Origin: Arthrobacter globiformis
GTDB taxonomy: Bacteria; Actinomycetota; Actinomycetes; Actinomycetales; Micrococcaceae
Direction: 5' to 3'
Assembly: GCF_030817195.1 (NCBI RefSeq)
Contig: NZ_JAUSYZ010000001.1
Coordinates: 1,798,001 to 1,862,000 of the forward strand
Length of the DNA: 64,000 nt
A model generated the notes under the pieces. The model did no database searches and was not told the origin of the DNA. It worked only from the letters and a program-made list of their open reading frames with translations. Shown here in pieces: positions 44,812 through 52,645 of the stretch. Each line of letters begins with the position of its first letter. Positions within the stretch are counted from its first letter, which is position 1. Both the position numbers and the translations under genes were made by a program.

Positions 44812-45324
44812 TCACATGCGCGGCGGAGTCAGGTTGTAGCGCGCGATAATGTCCGGCAGCCAGGGCGCCTCAGCGAAGCGCAGGCCGAAGTGGGCCGCGA
44901 GTTTCTCGATCGTCTCAGGGTCCGGAAGCCCGGCTTCGATGTGGTTGGCAAACCCCCAGAAGAAGTGTTCAAATCCGGCCGGGCTGATCACCTCTATCAT
45001 CCGGGCAGGCACCTTGCCCGCGTTCCACATGGTGTGAAGTTCATTCCGTGGCTTCGTGATGTACCCGCCAGCACCCAGGACCGCCTCGCGGTCACCGGAC
45101 CGGAACCCTATTTCGCCCTCGATGACGATCGAGTACTCGTCTTCGCGGGTGTGGATGTGCGGAGGCACCAATGCGCCGACCGGGAACGGGTGCTCCACGA
45201 TCGAGAGCTTTTGGTCTGTGTCCTCTCCGAAGAGCTTGAACACGACCCCGATGCCGCCAAGTGGTGCCTCTCGTCCCTCACCGGGCTGCACGACGGTAAG
45301 TCGCGGAGCCCCTTCCTCGTTCAT
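44812..45324 (-). CDS. cupin-domain protein
   Basis: A 170-residue single-domain cupin of unknown substrate. The cupin motif 1 metal ligands are visible in VPPHIHTREDEYSIVIEGEIGF (two His and a Glu), and motif 2 in PRNELHTMWNAG. The C-terminal FEHFFWGFANH segment is typical of a subgroup of short cupins. I start at 45324 (MNEEGAPRL), preceded by AAGGGAAGAGCC, a good SD; an in-frame codon 12 residues earlier has none. It is convergent with the IMPase-like gene. Confidence 0.82.
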   Translation of the reverse strand: MNEEGAPRLTVVQPGEGREAPLGGIGVVFKLFGEDTDQKLSIVEHPFPVGALVPPHIHTREDEYSIVIEGEIGFRSGDREAVLGAGGYITKPRNELHTMWNAGKVPARMIEVISPAGFEHFFWGFANHIEAGLPDPETIEKLAAHFGLRFAEAPWLPDIIARYNLTPPRM

Positions 45325-45549
45325 GGCTCTTCCCTTCAATCGGTGAACTCTGCGGTGCACGAATTATCGTCCCGCCAACCCCGCGGGTCCATACCGAAAA
45401 CACGGCAGACCAGCCGGCTGCATAAGTGTGGACGAGACGGTTATGCGCCTGACGATCCCGCTGCGGCCAGTGCCCGGAGTAATGGTTCAGCGGCCGCGCC
45501 AGTCCGTAGTGCTCGCGGACCGTCGCCTGACCGTGATAGTTCAGTCACG

Positions 45550-45594
45550 GAAACAGCTGTTTCGCACCGCGCACCGGCCGGCCGCCACTACCAT
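45550..45594 (+). promoter_or_regulatory. GNAT promoter with palindrome GAAACAGCTGTTTC
   Basis: TACCAT (45589-45594) lies six bases before the GNAT GTG, a leaderless layout. A perfect 14-nt palindrome (45550-45563) lies just upstream of the expected -35 and could be a regulator site. Confidence 0.45.
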
Positions 45595-45600
45595 TGACGG

Positions 45601-46128
45601 GTGCAGCCGCAGATCACCGTCCGTCCCGCCGTCCCCGCCGACTTTGCGGCCATCGCCCGCATCACCCGGGACGCTTATCTGGCGGCCGGCTACTTCGAGA
45701 CCGCGGACCATCCGTACATGAAGCAGATCCAGGACGTGGCCACCCGCGCGGAGCGGGCCACCATCTGGGTGGCAGAGCGGGCCGGCACGATCGTCGGCTC
45801 GGTGACGCTGGCGCTTGCCGGCGAGAAGTATGCCGACATCGCCCTGGACGACGAGCTTGAGTTCCGCATGCTGGTGGTGGATCCAGCCGTACAGCGCAGT
45901 GGCGCCGGCCTGGCCATGGTCGAAGCGATCATTGCGCACGCCAGATCGCTGGACGGAATCCGAGCCGTGGCCCTGACCACCGGCGGGACCTGGGAGAGCG
46001 CCCACGGGCTGTACCGGAAAACAGGCTTCCGGCGGGTGCCCGAGCGCGACTGGTATGTGCCCGGCACCGACATAAAGCTGCTGGTTTTCAGGCTCGACGT
46101 CCAGCCGCCTAAAGTGGAGCCGACTTAA
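45601..46128 (+). CDS. GNAT family N-acetyltransferase
   Basis: A 175-residue acetyl-CoA-dependent transferase of the GNAT fold. Motif A is in EFRMLVVDPAVQRSGAGLAMVE, with the R-x-x-G-x-G/A pyrophosphate loop (QRSGAGL), followed by GLYRKTGFRRV near the C-terminus. The substrate is unknown. The GTG at 45601 follows TACCAT by six bases (leaderless). The ridA-like fragment begins 22 bases downstream. Confidence 0.88.
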   Translation: MQPQITVRPAVPADFAAIARITRDAYLAAGYFETADHPYMKQIQDVATRAERATIWVAERAGTIVGSVTLALAGEKYADIALDDELEFRMLVVDPAVQRSGAGLAMVEAIIAHARSLDGIRAVALTTGGTWESAHGLYRKTGFRRVPERDWYVPGTDIKLLVFRLDVQPPKVEPT

Positions 46129-46150
46129 AACCCCTAGTGAAAGGCGCAGC

Positions 46151-46477
46151 ATGCGCAAGACGTTTGGCACCGGCTCGGTCTGGGAACAGAAGCTCGGCTA
46201 CTCCCGCGCGGTGCAGGTGGACAACACGCTCTACATCTCGGCCACCTCGGCCAGCGGCGAGAACGGCATCGTCGGCAGCGACTTCTATGAGCAGACCCGG
46301 TTCATCCTGCAGAAGCTGGAGACCGTCCTGGCCGACGCCGGATTCGCGCTCGCCGACGTCGTGCAGTCCAAGCTGTACCTGACGGACATCAGCAAGTGGG
46401 AGGACGCGGGCCGTGCGCACGGCGAGGTCTGGGCGGCGGGGCTTAAGTGTTCATTCGCGCTGGGCGGCGGGACTTAA
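46151..46477 (+). pseudogene. RidA/YjgF-like gene truncated by tandem repeats
   Basis: The first about 94 codons encode a clear RidA-type protein (MRKTFGTGSVWEQKLGYSRAVQV, then TRFILQKLETVLADAGFALADVVQSKLYLTD), an enamine/imine deaminase family normally of about 130 residues. After DISKWEDAGRAHGEVW the sequence enters a 31-bp tandem repeat, and translation ends with AAGLKCSFALGGGT. The C-terminal strand and helix that carry the usual catalytic Arg and Glu are missing. It is probably inactive or only a stub. An SD (GAAAGG) precedes the ATG by six bases, so it may still be translated. Confidence 0.75.
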
Positions 46478-46521
46478 GTGTTCGTTCGCGCTGGGCGGCG
46501 GGACTTAAGTGTTCGTTCACG
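46429..46521. repeat. three 31-bp tandem repeats at the ridA break point
   Basis: Units 46429-46459, 46460-46490 and 46491-46521 differ at only a few bases. The core reads GGCGGGACTTAAGTG. The unit is not a multiple of three, so it shifts frame in each copy and carries TAA stops. No intervening spacers are present. Confidence 0.9.
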
Positions 46522-46534
46522 CTTCAGGTGGGGG

Positions 46535-47197
46535 CTATCGGGGCGGGAGGCCGTAGCGGTGTTCGGGCCGGCCGGTGGTGCCGTACCGCAGCTGGATCTC
46601 GACCGCGCCGTCGTCCGCCAGTGAGGACAGGTACCGCTGGGCGGTGGCCCGGGACACGCCAACCCGCCGCGCGACGTCGGCCGCCGAGTACTGCTCGCCG
46701 GGAATCAGCGACTCCAGCACCGCCGCCTCCGTCGCCGACCGGGGCTTGGCCGACGGCGAGACGTCCCCCGGAATGAGCGCCCGCTTCGCCCGCTCCACCG
46801 TGTCCTGGTCCAGGGCACCCGGCTGGCCAAGGATCCGCCGGTACCGGGCATAGGACCGCAGCTGCTGGGACAGGGACTCGGCCGTGAACGGCTTGAGCAG
46901 ATACCCGAGGGCGCCCCGCCGGAAGGCCGTCCGCAGCGACGCGGCGTCCGATGCCGCACTGAGAATCATCGTGTCCACGTCCAGCTGATGCAGGAGATCC
47001 AGGCCCGAGGCGTCCGGCAGGTACACGTCCAGCAGCACCAGGTCCGGGCGCAGGCTGTGGATGGACTGCAGGGCAAGCGACGCCGAACCCGCCGGCGGCA
47101 GCGCAAGGAACCCTGCCACGGAATCCACATAAGCGGCGTGGAGCTTGGCGACGTGGAAGTCATCGTCCACGATCAGCACCCTGAAATCCTCAGACAT
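46535..47197 (-). CDS. CitB/DcuR-type response regulator
   Basis: A 220-residue two-component regulator. The receiver domain has DDD at 11-13, phospho-acceptor Asp57 (LVLLDVYLP), a Ser/Thr switch in ILSAAS and the lysine in LLKPF. The C-terminal DNA-binding domain has an HTH (SAADVARRVGVSRATAQRYLSSL), as in the CitB/DpiA/DcuR group that controls citrate or C4-dicarboxylate uptake. It lies 24 bases after the kinase gene. Target sites are probably in the divergent region before the CitMHS transporter. The stop lies 13 bases past the end of the 31-bp repeat array. Confidence 0.9.
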   Translation of the reverse strand: MSEDFRVLIVDDDFHVAKLHAAYVDSVAGFLALPPAGSASLALQSIHSLRPDLVLLDVYLPDASGLDLLHQLDVDTMILSAASDAASLRTAFRRGALGYLLKPFTAESLSQQLRSYARYRRILGQPGALDQDTVERAKRALIPGDVSPSAKPRSATEAAVLESLIPGEQYSAADVARRVGVSRATAQRYLSSLADDGAVEIQLRYGTTGRPEHRYGLPPR

Positions 47198-47221
47198 CCT
47201 CGTCCTTCCGTCCGCTATCCA

Positions 47222-48961
47222 TCAGTCTTTGCGTGCCGTGGTGGTTCCCGGCAGCGTTGCCATGAAGACGGCGCCTGGTCCACCAACGTTCCCCGGTTCC
47301 AGCACGGTAACGTCGCCGCCGCGCCGGCGCGCCAGTTGCCGTGCAAGTGCCAGGCCCAGGCCCTGGCCGCCCGCGGGGCGGACCTGCCCCTGGAGAGCCC
47401 GGCCGCCCGCCGTCGTAAACCCCTCGGCGAACACCGCCTCCGGATCGCCGCCGTCCGGCAGCCCGTCGCCGGAGTCGGCGACGACGAGGTGCAGGATGCC
47501 GCCGCCGTCGCCCGCTTCATCCAGCAACTCAAGCTCCACCCAGCGCTCGGCGGCCGTACCGGCCACCGCCGCGTTGACCGCGTTGTCGATCAGGTTTCCG
47601 AGCACCGTGGTGACGTCCTGCGGCTCCGTCACCTGGCCCCGCACCAGGGTTTCCGGCCCGATCCGCAACGATACCCCCCGCTCGTCGGCCTCCACGCCCT
47701 TGGCGCCAATGAAGGCCTGCAGATACGGGTCCTGCAACAGTTCGGCCTGGTCCACGGGGAACTTCAGCGGGCCCGTGGCGGCGAGCCGCTCAAGGTAATC
47801 CCGCGCCTGCTGGTGCTGGCCGATACTCATAAAACCGGCGATGGTGTGCAGCTGGTTGGCGAACTCATGCCGCTGGGCGCGCAGGGCCGTGGACATGGTT
47901 CCCACCGCGTCGAGCTGGCGGGTCAGGTGCTGGAGTTCGGTGCGGTCACGGAGCATGACCACCCACCCCAGGTCTTCGCGGCGGTGCAGCGCCTTCCGGG
48001 CGCTGGCGACGAGGACCTGTTCGCCCGCGACCAGTTCCACTGCCTCGCCCTCCCGGGCATCGGGCAGGGTCAGGGCCTTGAGCCGGGCCGGCACCGGGGC
48101 GTCCTGCCAGAGCTGGCCGGCGAGGTCTGGCTGGCCGAGGAGGCGCTGTGCGGCGGCGTTGAACACGCTGATGCGGCCGTCGGCAGAGATGCCCACGACA
48201 CCTTCATCCACACCCTCCAGGACCGCCACCTGATCATGCACCAGCGCGCCGATTTCCTCCGGTTCCAGGCCGAGCGTGAGCCGCTGCAGCCGGCGCCGGA
48301 GCAGGAACGACGCCAGGACCCCCGCCACCAGCGAGCCGGCCGCGGTCAGCACGATCGGCACGATGTCCCGGGCCAGGCTCTGCCCGATGGACTCGGTGGA
48401 ATAGCCGACGCTGACCTCGCCCACCACGGTCCGGGAACCGGAACCGGAACCCCCGCCGGAACCCGTGCCGGAAGCCGAACCGGGTGCAAAGACGGGGACC
48501 TTCGCCCCGGCCGACGGACCCAGCGTGCCGGTGTTGCGGGTGGTCACCTCGCGGCCGGCAAGCGCCTCGGACGGGTCCGTACTTACGCGCTCGCCCAGCC
48601 GGTCGGCGTCGGGATGGGCCAGCCGGAGGCCTGTTTCGTCGGTAATCACCACGAACAGGGCGCCGGTGCGGGCCCGGGCGCCCTCGGCCACTGCCATGAG
48701 CGGCCCGGTCTTCAGCTCTGCGGGCGGGGGAGTACCGGCCTGCCGGCTGATGGCCTGCACGTTGGCACGGACCGAAGGGTCCGAGGCCACGGTCCGGGCC
48801 AGCGTCAGTGCCTGGTTTTCCGCTTCACGGCCCAGCCGTTCAAATGTCAGCCAGGCATGCACCGCGCCACTGAGGAGCACAACGAGGAGAACCACGCCCA
48901 GCTGCAGCAGCAGGGTCTGGGTGGAGAACCTGAGCGGAAGCCTGCCGGCGGGGCTCATCAT
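47222..48961 (-). CDS. CitA/DcuS-type sensor histidine kinase
   Basis: A 579-residue membrane kinase. Helix 1 is at about 15-36 and helix 2 at about 200-225, enclosing an extracytoplasmic PAS-like (PDC) sensor with DETGLRLAHPDADRLG, as in citrate/malate sensors. A cytoplasmic PAS (about 245-350) leads to the H-box RHEFANQLHTI, and the ATPase has NLIDNAVNA, DSGDGLPDGG and GGQGLGLAL. It senses a di- or tricarboxylate in the medium and phosphorylates the regulator encoded 24 bases downstream. An odd Gly/Ser-rich stretch (SASGTGSGGGSGSGSR, about residues 161-176) interrupts the sensor. The ATG at 48961 has GGAG seven bases upstream. Confidence 0.9.
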   Translation of the reverse strand: MMSPAGRLPLRFSTQTLLLQLGVVLLVVLLSGAVHAWLTFERLGREAENQALTLARTVASDPSVRANVQAISRQAGTPPPAELKTGPLMAVAEGARARTGALFVVITDETGLRLAHPDADRLGERVSTDPSEALAGREVTTRNTGTLGPSAGAKVPVFAPGSASGTGSGGGSGSGSRTVVGEVSVGYSTESIGQSLARDIVPIVLTAAGSLVAGVLASFLLRRRLQRLTLGLEPEEIGALVHDQVAVLEGVDEGVVGISADGRISVFNAAAQRLLGQPDLAGQLWQDAPVPARLKALTLPDAREGEAVELVAGEQVLVASARKALHRREDLGWVVMLRDRTELQHLTRQLDAVGTMSTALRAQRHEFANQLHTIAGFMSIGQHQQARDYLERLAATGPLKFPVDQAELLQDPYLQAFIGAKGVEADERGVSLRIGPETLVRGQVTEPQDVTTVLGNLIDNAVNAAVAGTAAERWVELELLDEAGDGGGILHLVVADSGDGLPDGGDPEAVFAEGFTTAGGRALQGQVRPAGGQGLGLALARQLARRRGGDVTVLEPGNVGGPGAVFMATLPGTTTARKD

Positions 48962-49040
48962 GGCACTCCTTCATGGGGCGAGCGGGCTGCAAGGTGTTTT
49001 GGGCTGGCAGCTGTGTTTGTAGCGGCGCGGAGGCGTTTGA

Positions 49041-49058
49041 GCAAAATGCGCAAAATGC
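49041..49058. promoter_or_regulatory. direct repeats GCAAAATGC x2 in the CitA-CitMHS spacer
   Basis: Two adjacent 9-mers lie about 120 bases before the CitMHS start and 80 bases before the kinase start, flanked by GAG and CTC, which give the block outer symmetry. This is a likely site for the CitB-type regulator; inference from position. Confidence 0.45.
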
Positions 49059-49176
49059 TCCCAATAAGCAGTATGCCAATCAATTGAGCCAAAGGCACTG
49101 CCGTGACCGGGGCCACTCTAACGTCTGTAGTACGCATCACACCGGGGTGGTGCTGTTCACTTAGAAGGAGCCGGCT

Positions 49177-50655
49177 GTGCTGGTATTACTTGGATTCGCC
49201 ATGATCGCGGTTTTCATGGTGCTGATCATGACGAAGAAGTTGACGCCAGTGCTGGCGCTGATCATCGTCCCCACCGTTTTCGGTCTTTTCGCAGGTGCCG
49301 GCCTCGGCATCGGCGACATGGTCATGGACTCAATGAAGTCCATGACCTCCACCGCGGCGCTGCTGATGTTCGCCATCATCTACTTCGGCCTGATGATCGA
49401 CGTCGGGCTGTTCGATCCGCTGGTCCGGTTCATTCTGCGCAAGCTCGGCAATGATCCCGCCAAGGTGGTCCTGGGCACCGCGCTGCTGGCCGCTGCCGTG
49501 TCCCTCGATGGCGACGGCTCCACCACCTTCATCCTCACCACCGCCGCCATGCTGCCGATCTACCTCCGGCTGAAGATGAGCCCCGTGGTCCTCACCTGCG
49601 TGGCCGGCCTGGCCAACGGCACCATGAACATCGTTCCTTGGGGCGGCCCCACGGCCCGCGCCGCCAGCGCCCTGAAGATCGACGTCAACGAGGTCTTCGT
49701 CCCCATGATCCCGTCGCTGATCGCCGGTCTCGCCGTCGTCCTGGTCTTCGCCTGGGTCCTCGGCCTGCAGGAACGCAACCGCCTCCGTGCCACACAGCCC
49801 GAGATGTGGGGAACGCCGGAGACGGCTGAAGCGTTCGACGGCGGTGCCCCCGCCGGCCGCGGTGGTTCGGGCGGTTCCGGTCGTGGGTCTGCACCTGTCC
49901 CCGCAACGGGAGGCCCCGCCGTCGGCGGTTCCCCTGAAGGTTCATCCGTCGCCGTCCTGGAACGGACCGAGATCCTGGTCGACGACAGCGACACCGCCAT
50001 GGCGGACACCGCACTGGACCCCAACCGCAAGACCCTGCGCCCCAAGCTGCAGTGGTTCAACCTGGCCCTCACCGTCGCCGTCATGGGCATGCTCATCGCC
50101 GACCTCGTGCCCCTGCCGTACGTCTTCATGGTGGGCTCAGCCATCGCCCTGCTGGTGAACTTCCCGCACGTCAAGGACCAGGGCGCGCAGCTCGTGGCCC
50201 ACGCACCGTCGATCGTCGCCGTCGTCAGCATGGTCATGGCAGCTGCAGTCCTCACCGGTGTCCTGACCGGCACCGGCATGGTCGAAGCGATGTCCGCCTG
50301 GCTGGTCCAGATCATCCCGTCCAACATGGGCCCGTTCATGGCAGTCATCACCGGCGTCCTCAGCATCCCCATGACGTTCTTCATGAGCAACGACGCCTTC
50401 TACTTCGGCGTGCTGCCCGTCCTGAGCGAGACCGCCGCCCACTACGGCATCAGCGCAGCCGAGATGGCCCGTGCCTCCATCACCGGCCAGCCGTTCCACA
50501 TGCAGAGCCCGCTGGTTCCCGCGATCCTGCTCCTGGTCTCGCTGGCCAAGGTAGACCTGGGCGACCACCACAAGAAGGTCCTCTGGCGGAGCGCAGTCGT
50601 CGCCCTCGTCATGCTCGGAGTAGGGATCCTGACCGGAGCAATCGGCATCCACTGA
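49177..50655 (+). CDS. CitMHS family citrate:metal/H+ symporter
   Basis: A 492-residue secondary carrier of the CitMHS family, which takes up citrate as a metal complex with protons. About twelve helices are visible, starting VLLGFAMIAVFMVLIM. The family blocks SLDGDGSTTFILT and GTMNIVPWGGPTARAAS (near 140-165) and SNDAFYFGVLPVLSE are intact. A Gly/Ser-rich central loop (GGAPAGRGGSGGSGRG, about 220-235) is longer than I would expect. The GTG start has AAGGAG seven bases upstream. It is divergent from the CitA/CitB pair, which most likely induces it in response to citrate. Confidence 0.92.
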   Translation: MLVLLGFAMIAVFMVLIMTKKLTPVLALIIVPTVFGLFAGAGLGIGDMVMDSMKSMTSTAALLMFAIIYFGLMIDVGLFDPLVRFILRKLGNDPAKVVLGTALLAAAVSLDGDGSTTFILTTAAMLPIYLRLKMSPVVLTCVAGLANGTMNIVPWGGPTARAASALKIDVNEVFVPMIPSLIAGLAVVLVFAWVLGLQERNRLRATQPEMWGTPETAEAFDGGAPAGRGGSGGSGRGSAPVPATGGPAVGGSPEGSSVAVLERTEILVDDSDTAMADTALDPNRKTLRPKLQWFNLALTVAVMGMLIADLVPLPYVFMVGSAIALLVNFPHVKDQGAQLVAHAPSIVAVVSMVMAAAVLTGVLTGTGMVEAMSAWLVQIIPSNMGPFMAVITGVLSIPMTFFMSNDAFYFGVLPVLSETAAHYGISAAEMARASITGQPFHMQSPLVPAILLLVSLAKVDLGDHHKKVLWRSAVVALVMLGVGILTGAIGIH

Positions 50656-50685
50656 TCCGTCAGTTGCCGCGGCCCTGCCGCGGCC

Positions 50686-50733
50686 GACAGTGCCCGCCTG
50701 GCACCCGCTACAGGGTGCCAGGCGGGCACTGTC
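50686..50733 (+). terminator. terminator of the CitMHS gene
   Basis: A perfect 21-bp stem (50686-50706 with 50713-50733) with a 6-nt loop, followed by GTTTGCC. A smaller GCCGCGG hairpin precedes it at about 50666-50684. Confidence 0.85.
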
Positions 50734-50782
50734 GTTTGCCACGTAGACTAAGGGGAAACCAACTACATTGCAGGGGAGATCC

Positions 50783-51079
50783 ATGGCTGCGATCAACCGT
50801 GACGACGTCGCGCACCTAGCGCGGCTCGCGCACATTGAGATGAGTGCTGAAGAGCTGGACAGGATGGCCGGCGAACTTGCCGTCATCGTAGACGCGGTGA
50901 AATCCGTGAGCGAGGCCGCAGGTGACGGCGTTCCGGCCACTTCGCACCCGATTCCGCTGAGCAACGTGTTCCGCGAGGACGAAGTGGGCCACACGTTCAC
51001 CGCCGAGCAGGCACTCTCCGGCGCTCCGGACTCGGACGCAGACCGCTTCAAGGTTCCGGCAATCCTGGATGAGGACTAG
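50783..51079 (+). CDS. gatC: Asp-tRNA(Asn)/Glu-tRNA(Gln) amidotransferase subunit C
   Basis: A 98-residue small subunit that stabilises the GatAB complex. It is typical in sequence (INRDDVAHLARLAHIEMSAE, then a Val/Ala helix and DED at the end). The ATG at 50783 has a GGGGAG SD; an upstream in-frame TTG is not needed. A TAGACT -10 candidate (50744-50749) just follows the citrate-transporter terminator. It is followed by gatA after three bases. Confidence 0.95.
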   Translation: MAAINRDDVAHLARLAHIEMSAEELDRMAGELAVIVDAVKSVSEAAGDGVPATSHPIPLSNVFREDEVGHTFTAEQALSGAPDSDADRFKVPAILDED

Positions 51080-51082
51080 AAC

Positions 51083-52645
51083 ATGACTGAAACCAACAGC
51101 ACGGAACTCATCCGTCTTTCCGCAGCCCAGCTGGCCGCGAAGCTCGCCGCCGGTGAGGTCACCGCCGTCGAGGTCACCCAGGCGCACCTGGACCGCATCG
51201 CCGCCGTCGACGGGGGAGAGCGCGGCGTCAACGCGTTCCTCCACGTCAACACCGAGGAGGCGCTCGCCGTCGCGGCCGAGGTGGATGCCATCCGCGCAGC
51301 CGGGGGGCAGGCCGCCGAGGAACTGCACGAGCTCGCCGGCGTTCCGATCGCCGTCAAGGACCTCATCGTTACCATCGGCCAGCCCACCACGGCCGGTTCC
51401 AGGATCCTCGAAGGTTGGCACAGCCCGTACGACGCCACCGTCGTCAAGAAGCTGCGGGCCGCCAAGATGCCGATCCTGGGCAAGACCAACCTGGACGAGT
51501 TCGCCATGGGCTCCTCCACGGAGCACTCGGCCTTCGGCCCCACCCGCAACCCGTGGGACCTGGACCGCATCCCCGGCGGTTCCGGCGGCGGGTCCGCAGC
51601 CGCCGTCGCCGCCTTTGAAGCTCCGCTGGCCTTGGGCACGGACACCGGCGGATCCATCCGCCAGCCCGGCGCCGTCACCGGCACCGTGGGCGTCAAGCCC
51701 ACCTACGGCGGCGTCTCCCGCTACGGTGCGATCGCCATGGCGTCCTCGCTGGACCAGATTGGGCCCGTTTCGCGCACGGTCCTGGACTCGGCGCTGCTGC
51801 AGCAGGTCATCGGCGGCCACGACCCCCACGACTCCACCTCCCTGCCGGACCCGCTGGGCGACCTTGTGGCCGCTGCGCGCCTAGGCAACGTGGATGGCAT
51901 GAAGATCGGCATCATCAAGGAGCTCCACGGCGAGGGCTACCAGGCCGGCGTCGAAAACCGCTTCAACGAAGCCCTTGAGCTGCTCAAGGAGGCGGGTGCG
52001 GAGATCGTTGAGGTGTCCTGCCCCAACTTCCAGTACGCGCTGGGTGCCTACTACCTGATCATGCCGTCCGAGGCCTCCTCCAACCTGGCCAAGTTCGACG
52101 GCGTCCGCTACGGGCTGCGTGTGCTCCCCGAGGATCCGCCGATGACCATCGAGCGCGTCATGGGCGCCACCCGCGCCGCAGGGTTCGGTGATGAGGTCAA
52201 GCGCCGCATCATCCTGGGCACGTACGCGCTGTCCGCCGGCTACTACGACGCCTACTATGGCTCCGCGCAGAAGGTCCGCACGCTCATCCAGCGTGACTTC
52301 GAGGCTGCCTTCGCCAAGGCCGACGTCCTGATTTCCCCCACGGCGCCCACCACAGCGTTCAAGCTGGGCGAGAAGCTCGATGACCCGCTGGCGATGTACC
52401 TCAATGACGTCGCCACCATCCCGGCCAACATGGCCGGCGTCCCCGGGCTGTCGCTGCCCGGCGGCCTGGCTGACGAGGACGGACTGCCTGTCGGCATCCA
52501 GCTGCTGGCGCCGGCCCGCGAGGACGCCCGCCTCTACCGGGTGGGCGCTGTCCTGGAATCCCTGTTGGAAGCGAAGTGGGGCGGTCCGCTGCTGGACAAG
52601 GCCCCGGCGTTGGTTGAGCTTGTCGGAACCCAGGAGGCAAAATAA
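51083..52645 (+). CDS. gatA: amidotransferase subunit A (glutaminase subunit)
   Basis: A 520-residue amidase-signature protein releasing ammonia from glutamine for tRNA amidation. The Ser-cisSer-Lys triad is Lys92 (IAVKDL), Ser167 (PGGSGGGS) and Ser191 (DTGGSIRQPG). Length and motifs are normal. SD GAGGA precedes the ATG; the stop and the gatB start share one base (TAATG), so synthesis of the subunits is coupled. Confidence 0.97.
   Translation: MTETNSTELIRLSAAQLAAKLAAGEVTAVEVTQAHLDRIAAVDGGERGVNAFLHVNTEEALAVAAEVDAIRAAGGQAAEELHELAGVPIAVKDLIVTIGQPTTAGSRILEGWHSPYDATVVKKLRAAKMPILGKTNLDEFAMGSSTEHSAFGPTRNPWDLDRIPGGSGGGSAAAVAAFEAPLALGTDTGGSIRQPGAVTGTVGVKPTYGGVSRYGAIAMASSLDQIGPVSRTVLDSALLQQVIGGHDPHDSTSLPDPLGDLVAAARLGNVDGMKIGIIKELHGEGYQAGVENRFNEALELLKEAGAEIVEVSCPNFQYALGAYYLIMPSEASSNLAKFDGVRYGLRVLPEDPPMTIERVMGATRAAGFGDEVKRRIILGTYALSAGYYDAYYGSAQKVRTLIQRDFEAAFAKADVLISPTAPTTAFKLGEKLDDPLAMYLNDVATIPANMAGVPGLSLPGGLADEDGLPVGIQLLAPAREDARLYRVGAVLESLLEAKWGGPLLDKAPALVELVGTQEAK

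Noticed and set aside
46429..46521. CRISPR-like repeats
   Set aside because: The three 31-bp units are directly adjacent with no spacers, and no cas genes are present.
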